Positions 1 to 9,200 of a DNA stretch of 64,000 nucleotides are shown one piece after another. Under the pieces are notes generated by a model. The model worked only from the letters and a program-made list of their open reading frames with translations, was not told the origin of the DNA and ran no database searches. The translations under genes were made by a program, and so were the position numbers. How positions within the stretch are numbered: position 1 is the stretch's first letter; every line of letters starts with the position of its first letter. This stretch comes from Phaseolus vulgaris (Eukaryota; Streptophyta; Magnoliopsida; Fabales; Fabaceae), in the NCBI RefSeq assembly GCF_000499845.2, contig NC_023749.2, positions 34,058,017 to 34,122,016 of the forward strand. The letters are read 5' to 3'.

Positions 1-821
1 AATGATTATTAAAGTTTCGTTTCAAAATTGTTAAAAGACTATAAACTTTAGATGATACTTTGTTAACTTTTAAATGTTGATTATTAAATTTCATAATCAC
101 ATTTTTCTTAACAACCTTAAATTGGAATGTTTGAGTAATAACAATTTTTACAACAAAAAAGTACTGGCACGTTATACAGTTTGTATATCAATAAGTTTAT
201 ACAACATATAGACAATAAAACTATGAGTAATTCTTTTAGCTTCCAACTGGAATAACTTATATTCTTCTTTGGATATATGTTTATTTACTAGATACCTTCT
301 TCTTCCCTGCACACGTTTAATATCATAGAATGATGTTCCAAGTGATATAAGAAAATATAAATGTTAGAAAATGAAAATAAACTGCTATTTTGTGCATATC
401 AAATTATACCAACACATTAGCAATAACACAGTATATATGGAAAAATATAATCCTAATCATATATGTTAAAATTTACTACAAAGTAAAGAATAATAATGTG
501 GTAAAAAGAACAAGATTTAAGTGTTAAGAATTTGTACAGTCAATTTATACCAACACATTAGCAATAACAGCGCATAGGAAAAATATAATCGTAATCATAT
601 GTTAAAAAATTAGTACAAAATAAAGAATAGTAACGTGGTAATAAGCACAAAATGAACAATATTTAAGTGTTAAGAATTAGTAGAGATAAATAATACTTAA
701 TGCTATACCAACAATAGAAGGAATTTATATGAACAGTAATAAGGTTTGATATACCGACCACTATAGAGTGTTGAGCACATATAAATATGCAACACATTGA
801 GTTGTAGTTAAATAATGCAGT
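1..821. other. AT-rich intergenic DNA
   Basis: I see no gene here. The stretch is strongly AT-rich with short ORFs only. Its one clear structure is a tandem direct repeat of about 141 bp, listed separately. It ends at the left target-site duplication of the LINE. Confidence 0.7.
400..690. repeat. 141-bp tandem direct repeat, two diverged copies
   Basis: The phrase ATACCAACACATTAGCAATA recurs 141 bp apart (near 406 and 547). Both copies continue through matching text that ends in a shared TTTAAGTGTTAAGAATT segment. The copies differ by several substitutions and small indels, so the duplication is old. A short third echo (ATACCAACAATAG) appears near 702. Confidence 0.7.
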
Positions 822-834
822 ATGTATAAAATTC

Positions 835-2395
835 TTTTGTAAAGCTAATACAAAAAGTGTCTTTAATATGAAGGCGATCTTACTCTGCTTTGAGCTTGCT
901 TCTGATCCTAAGGTCAATTTTGTGAAGAGTACTATTGGTGGGTTGGGGTTGGATCAGAGCTTGCTTCAGAGTTTTGCGGCTATTCTAAATTGTAAAGTGA
1001 TGGTAACTCCTTTTGTTTATTTAGGGTTGCCAATAGGAGGGTGTCACAAACGGGGTGCGTTTTGGAGTAGGGTGATAGAGAGAGTTCAGGGTAAATTGTC
1101 AAGATGGAGAGGCAGGTGTCTGTCGTTGGCTGGGAGGATTTGCTTGTTAAAATCAGTTCTTTCCTCAATCCCGTTATTTTTTATGTCATTGTTTAAGTTA
1201 CATTCTTTGGTGGCAGAGAAGTTAGTTCGAATACAAAGGAATTTCCTTTGGGGATGGGGTTTAGATGGTAGGAAGATCGTTTGGGCCTCTTGGAAAAAGG
1301 TTTGTGAGCCTCGTGACTATGGAGGTCTAGGTATTATTGACCTAAGGTTGTTTAATTTGGCTCTATTAGGTAAGTGGATCTGGAGGTTGGGTACGGATAA
1401 GGGCGGTCTGTGGAAAGAGATCCTCGTTTCTAAGTATGGGGGGTGGAGAAGCTTGAGAGAGGAAGGTAAAGTTGGTAGGGGATCTCTTTGGTGGAAAGAT
1501 TTGAAGGAGGTGTGGGCTTCAGAGGGTTGGGGAAGAAGTTTTGAAGATGGGTTTGAGTGGGAAGTTGGTGAGGGGAGGGCTATCCTTTTTTGGGAGGACA
1601 GTTGGTTGAGTTGTGGCGCGTTGAAGAGTGTTTTCCCGAGAATTTTCTCTCTTAGTGTGACAAAAGGTGCAAAGGTGGCTGAACTAGGGAATTGGATTGA
1701 TGGTGTTTGGGTGTGGCACTTTGAATGGCGTAGACCCTTTTTTGAATGGGAGAAACCTCTGGTGGAGCAGTTCTTTCAGTTGCTACAAGGGGCGAAGTTG
1801 GAATCGGGGAAGGCAGATTGTTAGATTTAGAAGGCAGGGGGGTTTCATACTTTTACAGTTAACTCAACCTATTTTCAGGTTAGGAAGGATAGAGTTTGGG
1901 AGGTTTCTCCAATTTACAGTAAGTTGTGGAGGTGCAAAGCTTTGCCTTCCGCTTTGGTCACTGCTTGGAGGGTGATGGAGAATAAGATTGCTACTAGGGT
2001 AAATTTGGAAAGGCGAGGGGTGGTGGTAGAGAATCTGGTGTGTGGTTTGTGTGGGAAGGTGGAAGAGTCGTCCAGTCATCTGTTTTCCGTCTGCGAGTTT
2101 ACCTGGCGGGTGTGGTGTCTTTGTTTTGAGTGGCTTGGAGTGTCACTTGTTATTCACAAGGACCCTTTGGTAAACTTCCAACAATTTAGGTTGTGTTCGG
2201 CTTCTAATGTGGTTAATGACGTTTGGGGGGCGATTTAGGTTGATGTTGTGAGTGGAATTTGGAGACATAGGAACTCAGTGACCTTCGATAGGGGCGTGGT
2301 AGATGCGCTTGAGGTATTTGCACTGGTACAGGTAAATGTTTGGTCTTGGATTTTTGCAGAGTCCTGTTGTAATTCCTTTACGTACCCCAACTAGG
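835..2395 (+). pseudogene. LINE ORF2 C-terminal part: end of reverse transcriptase plus zf-RVT domain
   Basis: The open frame from 835 to 1824 reads as the thumb and connection region of plant LINE reverse transcriptase, with the family phrases YLGLPIGG and KWIWRLG. The frame then shifts. From about 1840 to 2238 it encodes the zf-RVT region, with a CGLC...HLFSVC cysteine/histidine cluster typical of plant LINE ORF2 proteins. A TAG at 2236-2238 interrupts the last part, which can still be followed to about 2395. The catalytic half (FADD box and upstream) is missing, so the copy is dead. The family is known for copying its own RNA at a nicked target. Confidence 0.85.
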
Positions 2396-2529
2396 TTTTG
2401 AACCCAATGGATTGTATGAGGCTGGTTGTTTAATGCTTTCTTGAGTTGGTTTGGTTGTTCCTTATTTAAGTTGGAAGGTGTTCCTTAGTTGGAGGTTGGT
2501 AAGATGCTAGCTCTTTATGTATAAGGGTT

Positions 2530-2550
2530 GGACCACCCCTGAAGTGGTTC
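2530..2550 (+). other. 3' hairpin of LINE-A
   Basis: A 7-bp stem (GGACCAC with GTGGTTC, one G-U pair) encloses the loop CCCTGAA, 30-odd bases before the A-tail. The LINE fragment on the other strand at 10472-10492 has the same loop and size but a different paired stem. This suggests a conserved RNA structure used by the LINE reverse transcriptase to recognise its template. Confidence 0.65.
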
Positions 2551-2759
2551 CCATTTATTTATTTTTTATTGCTGATAAAAAAAATGTATAAAATTCATGA
2601 TAAGCAAATGACTAAATTTATTCTCTAAATAATTAAAACCACTGTGAAGTGGTTCCCATTTATTTATTTTTTATTGCTGATAAAAAAAATGTATAAAATT
2701 CATGATAAGCAAATGACTAAATTTATTCTCTAAATAATTAAAACCACTGTGAAGTGGTT
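2541..2759. repeat. 105-bp tandem duplication spanning LINE tail and flank
   Basis: Copies begin at 2541 and 2646, with a 9-base partial third copy at 2751. The 10-base string TGAAGTGGTT lies at each boundary (2540, 2645, 2750). The unit includes the LINE 3' end, its right target duplication and about 50 bp of flank, so the duplication happened after the LINE inserted. The two full copies look identical or nearly so. Confidence 0.85.
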
Positions 2760-2951
2760 ATCTTTTTATGCTTTTGGGTTTTCCTGCAGAATAAATAAGT
2801 TCACCCAAAAAAAAAACATTGGATAAAAAACAAGAATATAATAGACATAAATATTAACAATGTTTGAGCAACCTATATGATTGACGACATAAAGTTCAAA
2901 TAAAATTAAAAATACTGTCTGTTTTGACCAAGGCTTAAAATATTGCCTGGA

Positions 2952-3221
2952 TCAAAAAACTATTACGATACATATTAATTTTATAAAAATGACCCTAGTG
3001 TGTGCACATGGATGGTCATTATCTACCTCAAAAATAAGTTGATACTCTTCTCGAAGTGAGTGTTCCATGCAAAATTCTTTCCATCCGCTTTCAAATTTGA
3101 CATATCTTTTAGGAACGTGTATGATAAGAACTTTGCATTTAACTTGTTTGTTTGAACCATGCAAATTCACATTCTTGAACCTACCTCTTTGAATATAAAC
3201 CGTGAAAGGAAGAGGCAAATC
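2952..3221 (-). CDS. B3-domain gene, exon 3
   Basis: The acceptor ATTGTTTTGTAG precedes GATTTGCCTC in phase 0. The exon runs 89 codons to TGA at 2954-2952. It holds a second B3-like segment ([17 protein letters not shown], then QLIFEVD). It lies 67 bp from the left end of the copia element. Confidence 0.6.
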   Translation of the reverse strand, partial: DLPLPFTVYIQRGRFKNVNLHGSNKQVKCKVLIIHVPKRYVKFESGWKEFCMEHSLREEYQLIFEVDNDHPCAHTRVIFIKLICIVIVF

Positions 3222-6200
3222 CTACAAAACAATAAAAATTAAATATATGCATGTGTGGCAAATAAAATTACATTTTAACTAATATAACTGTTAGATATTA
3301 TTAGATATAATTAGATATTATGAGATATTGTAGATATTACTAGATATCTCTATTTATGTAATGGGCTTAGTCCATATGATTCTTTTCCTATATAAACATG
3401 ACCCTATGCATTCAATATACACAAGGGATTTACCCAATTCTTTCTTTTCCTTTAAATATGGTATCTAGAGCATAGGGTTAGGGTTCAATTTTTTTGGTGA
3501 ACCCACTGTTCACTGGAATTTTCCAGCCACCGCCCCACCGTCTCGCCGGAGCCGTCACTAGAATCTCGTCGGAACCGCCGCCGGAGACGCCTCTGGAATT
3601 GCTGCCGGAACCGCTGCTGGAGCCTTGATCTTTGCTGCTCCCGCCAATTGACCGGTGACTGGATTTGTCCTTATCCTCTATGGCTTCTTCCGCTTTCGCT
3701 GCCACTATGGTTTCTTCCGCTGCCGTTGTTGCTACTTCCGCTGCCATTATGTCGGATCCATCTATTTATACTAATTATGTCAATGTTCATATCTCAATTG
3801 ACAAATTGGATGGAACCAATTATGACACTTGGGCCTCAGATATTAAGTTATGGCTTAAGAGTCAAGGTTATGTTGATCATATTACCCATCCTAATGTTGC
3901 TGAAAATGAGGTTTCTCGTTGGTTAAAAGTTGATGCTCAAATATGCATTGTTACCAAATCTACCATTCACTCATCTTTAAAACAAATTTTTCGTACCTAT
4001 GAGACATGTTCAAAAGTTTGGGAACAAGAAAAATTATTATACACCAATGATACTCAACGTCTTTATGGTGTGTGTCAAAATCTCCTCACAATTGTTGCTC
4101 CCAAATGTCTTGATGGTACAATGGCGGAATATCTGGGTAAGCTTCATGCTCTTCTTCATGATTTTAATGAGTTATTACCTCCTACCCCCACTCCTTCTCA
4201 AGAATTAGAACAAAGATCGAAGTTCTTCATGTTATTTGGTTTACATGGCCCTCCTGATGATTATTCTCATGTTCGTGATCAAATTTTGGGATCTCCTATC
4301 GTGCCCAATTTTACTTCCACTTGTTCTACCCTTCTGCGTGTGCCAAGTAAACACACCATTGATATAACGTCTCATGTTGATGACACTTCTGCTTTAGTCT
4401 CTCAGTATAATGATCGTACTCGCCTTCACAAATTGGGCAAAGGGCGTCACAAGTGTGACCATTGTGGCAAACTTGGCCACAAAATTGATAGATGTTATGC
4501 CTTACATGGTCTTCCTCCTAAATCTGTTGTGATTGCTCAAACTGTTCCTGTGCAACCTTCTACTGTGGACCATACTTCAATTGATACCCCAGGCCAACCT
4601 GCTATTTTCAATGAATTTCTTAAATGGTATGAGGATCGTCAGAACTCTAGTTCCACGGCTTCTATTGCACATTCAGGTACATCTTTTGTTGGCCTCACTC
4701 ACTCTACTTCCCTTGGCCCTTGGGTTCTACATTCAGGTGTCACAGATCACATTACTGGTAATCAATCTTTTTTCTCTTCCCTATCTACTACAGGTTATTT
4801 ACCTTCAGTTACCATGGCCAATGGATATAAGGTACCGTCACATGGTGTTGGTACTATTAACCTTTTTCCTTCTTTATCTATTAATAATGTTCTTTATGTC
4901 CCTAGGTCTCTATTTAACTTATTATCCATTAGTCGTCTCACTCATTCCCTTGATTGTGTTATTTCTTTTACCAAAGATTTTGTTTCTTTACAAGATCGGA
5001 ATTTGGGACGGATGATTGGCACCGAATTTGAGTTTTATGGACTTTATCAACTACATATCTTTGCTCATGTTGGCACGATTATGGATTCTCCATCTCTCAT
5101 TCATGCTCGGTTGGGTTATCCTAGTCTTGCCAAGATGTAGCAGCTTATTCCAAGTTTGTCTAATGTGTCTATTTTATCGTGTGAGTCGTGTCAATTAGGG
5201 AAACACATTTGTAGTTCTTTTCCTAGTAGTGTTTCACAACGTGTTTCATCTCCTTTTGCCTTAGTTCACTCTGACATTTGGGGACCAAGTCGTATTAAGT
5301 TTAATTTAGGATTTCAGTATTTTGTTACTTTTATTTATGATTATTCAAGATGTATTTGGGTGTTTTTAATGAAAAACCGTTCTGAGTTGCTTTCAATATT
5401 TCAAATATTTTACAATGAAATTAAAAATCAATTTGGAATTTCCATTCGCATTTTGCGCAGTGATAATGGACATGAGTATCTTTCTCATTCTTTTAAAAAT
5501 TTTATGGCTTCTCATGGTATTCTTAATCAAACTTCATGTGCTTATACATCTCAACAAAATGGGGTAGTTGAGCGCAAGAATAGACATCTTGTTGAAACAA
5601 CTCGTACTATTTTAATCCATGGTGATGTGCCTCAGCGCTTTTGGGGTGATGTTGTTCTTAGTGCATGTTATCTCATTAATCGCATGTCATCTTTAGTTTT
5701 AGATAACAAAATTCCTCATTCTATTTTATTTCCACATGACCCTCTCCACTCTTTACCTCCCAAAGTTTTTGGGTCCACATGCATTGTTCATAATTTTAGT
5801 CTTGATCTTGATAAATTATCTCATAAGTCACACAAATGTGTCTTTTTAGGGTTCACTAGATCACAAAAAGGATATAAATGTTTCTCACCTTCTCTAAACC
5901 GTTATTTATTTCACCGGATGTCACCTTTAGTGAATCTTCCCTTTACTGTAAGTCTTGTCCTTCTCCTTCTATTTCTTCATCTAATCAAGTTAATATTGTT
6001 AGAATATATGGCCTTATACGAGAGGGGGGGTGAATTGTTTAAGAAAGATTTTCGTAAACTTTTAAGCCTAGAATGAAAATACTTCAATAAAACCTTGATT
6101 AAGAAATCAGTTTTTCAAAACATAAAGCAAATGCACAATACTGGAAAAACAATCGGTTGTTTTACCGAAACAATCGGTTGTTTATACCAGTTATTAAATG

Positions 6201-9200
6201 ACAAAACTGAATTTAAAGAGATAGGGATAGAGAGATTGTACACAGTTGTTTATAGTGGTTCACTCCAAACCCAGAGCTACATCCAGTCTTCTCAGGAACC
6301 CTGAGGAAATCCACTAAGCAATCACACCTTGATCACTTACACAACAACTAAGAGAATGACCTTGAACACTTCAAGAAACACACTCTCCTTGGTCAACACA
6401 CCTACACCAAGATTGTTGATCTTGATCCCCTCGAGAACACACAACCAATCTTAGCAAACACAGAAACAAAACTTGTTTTTACAGAGAGTACAAGGATTAC
6501 ACTTGTTACAGAAGATAATTTGAAATCAATACAAGCAGAATCCTATTCCACAACTTTGATCAATCACACACTCTTAGCAATCTTAGCTCTTTGAAAAACT
6601 CAAAAACTCTTAGCAAAAACTTGTCAAAGATTGATTGTCAAATCTGTTTTTCTGAATTTATTCAAAGATGTAGTTTGTTATCAAATCTTAACAAACTCTT
6701 AAATTGCATTAAAAGATTGGTCAAAGAATTTAATGACTAGAGCGTAAGCAGTTAAATCATTTAAAGCTCAGTCAAAGAAAAAACAGTTTTTCTGTTATGG
6801 TCCCAAAACAAACAATCGGTTGTTTCCTCGAATCAATCGGTTGTTTTGGTTCTTAACAGTTCAACCATTTTAAAAACAATTTTCAATCTTTTTCTCAAAA
6901 CACCTAAGTATAAACAATCGGTTGTTTCGACAAAACAATCGGTTGTTTTAACTTAGTTTGAAAACATTTTACTTTCACAAAGATTGAGATTGCCTATGCT
7001 TTAGATTTAATTAAAGGGTGGATTACAACATATAAACTACCTCAGAACTAAGCTAAACCAGCACAGCAACACCAAGCACAGCAAAGGCTTCAACATCCTT
7101 CAAAGGGTTTGGATTCTTCAAAGCTTGAACATCACTTGGTTCAACAAATATTCCTCTTGTTGTGCCTAGTGCACCGAAAGATTCACCCCCGCCACCAACT
7201 CTTCAGGTGTATAGTCGTCGTCAAACGTCTCATCATCCATCAGATGACTCTGTTCTAGTGCCAACACCTCATCCCCCTCCGACTCTAACAGTTGAACCCC
7301 GACAGTTGAACCTGATCTTCCTATTGCTATCCGTAAAGGTATACGTTCTACCCGTAATCCCTTTCCACATTATACTGCTTTGAGTTACCATAGACTATCT
7401 CAACCCTTTTATACTTGCTTTTCGTTGATTTCATCTGTATCTATTCCAAAATCTGTAGGTCCTTAACTCCTCATGGTTGGCGTCAAGCCATGCTTGATGA
7501 AATGAATGCGCTTCAGAATAATGGAACTTGGAAACTTGCTCTTTTACCATCTAGGATCTGTTGTTGGTTGCAGGTGGATTTTCGCTATCAAAGTTGGTCC
7601 TTATGGTACTATTGATCGTGTCAAAGCTCGTCTTGTGGCTAAAGGTTATACCCAAATTTTTGGTTTAGACTATGGTGATACTTTTTCTCCAGTGGCAAAA
7701 ATGGCTTTTGTTCGCTTATTCATAGCCATGACTGCTCTTCAACAATGGCCTCTTTATCAACTGTATGTCAAAAATTCCTTTCTTAATGGGGATTTGCAGG
7801 AAGAAATTTATATGGAGCAACATCCCGGTTTTGTTGCTTAGGGGGAGTCTTCTGGATCGGTATGTCGTCTTCGCAAATCCTTATATGGCCTCAAGCAATC
7901 TCCTAGGGCTTGGTTTGAAAAATTTAGCAATGTTGTTCAACAGTTTGGTATGACTCGCAGTTTTTAATCATCACTCGAGTGCTGGGTGTATCTATCTTGT
8001 AGTATATGTTGATGACATTGTTCTTACAGGCAGTGATCACTATGGCATCTCACAAGTAAAACAACACCTTTGTCAAAATTTCCAGACCAAATATCTTGGC
8101 AAACTCAAATATTTCCTGGGGATTGATGTAGCACAATCCAATACTAGTATTGTTATCTCTCAAAGAAACATTGGATATTTTAGAGGAAATTGCACTAGTG
8201 CAAAAAGAATAAAAGGATACGCTTTATTTAGTGCGGCTTTTGCGCTACCCGCTTTCGTAAAAAACGCGGTGGCATTTTTGAAATTATTTTGATTTACGAA
8301 TGCGGTTATTTGAATAGCCGCATTCGTAAATCAAAGCACTTGATTTACGAATGCGGTTATTTGTATAACCGCACTTGTAAATCAAAGCATTTGATTTACG
8401 AATGCGGCTATTTTTATAGCCGCATTCGTAAATCAAAGCACTTGATTTACGAATGCGGTTATTTGAATAACCGCATTCGTAAATCAAAATTCTTTGATTT
8501 ACGAATGCCGTTTTACCTTTAACCGCATTCGTAAATCCTTTTTCACCCTAAATTTTGAAGCGCGCCACACACAATTTCAAACTTTATTTCTCGTCTTTGC
8601 CTTCGTATTGTTAGAAAAGATGGCTTTAAACTAGAGGGCGGGTGAATTGTTTAAAGAGGTTTTCGCAAACTTTTCAAAGCTAGAATGAACTTATTTCAGA
8701 AACCAATTGATTCATCTATTTAGTTAGCCAAAACAGCAAGCAAAACTGTAATATCAGGAAAAACAATCGGTTGTTTCTTCGAAACAATCGGTTGTTTATA
8801 CAAGCAAACAACAAACAAACTGAAATTAAAGAGTTAGGGATAGAAAGATTGTACACAGCTGTTTATCCTGGTTCACTCCAATCCAGAGCTACATCCAGTC
8901 TTCTCAGAAACCCTGAGGAAATCCACTATGCAACCACACCTTGATCACTTACAACAACAACCAAGAGAATGACCTTAAACACCTCAAGAAACACACTCTA
9001 CTTGGCCAACACTAAGATTGCTGATCTTGAACACCTCAAGAACACACAGCCAATCTGAGCAACACATACAAACAGAATTGTTCAACAGTTTACACAAATT
9101 ACACTTGTTACAGATGAATATCTGAAATCAATACAAGTAGAATCCCTATTCAGCACCTTGATCAATCTCTCAACTCTTTAGCAATCTCAGAATACTTTGA

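Larger units (their letters stand above)
835..2583 (+). mobile_element. 5'-truncated L1-type LINE (LINE-A)
   Basis: This is a non-LTR retrotransposon fragment. The 13-bp direct repeat ATGTATAAAATTC flanks it at 822-834 and 2584-2596 and is read as the target-site duplication. Coding similarity starts at the first base after the left repeat. The right end is ATTGCTGAT followed by an A-run. Only the region downstream of the reverse-transcriptase catalytic box is present, the usual outcome of incomplete target-primed reverse transcription. The 3' tail resembles that of the LINE fragment at 10434-10667. Confidence 0.9.

Noticed and set aside
3478..3747. Minus-strand ORF of 89 codons rich in Gly/Ser
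   Set aside because: It is the complement of the copia-1 leader and gag start; composition follows the CCGCC-rich text.
8284..8522. Opposed ORFs with [19 protein letters not shown] repeats
   Set aside because: They are translations of the palindromic subterminal array of CACTA-1, equal on both strands.
8285..8540. Spaced palindromic repeats resembling a CRISPR array
   Set aside because: The spacers are as repetitive as the arms, the host is a plant, and the array sits just inside a CACTA terminus.
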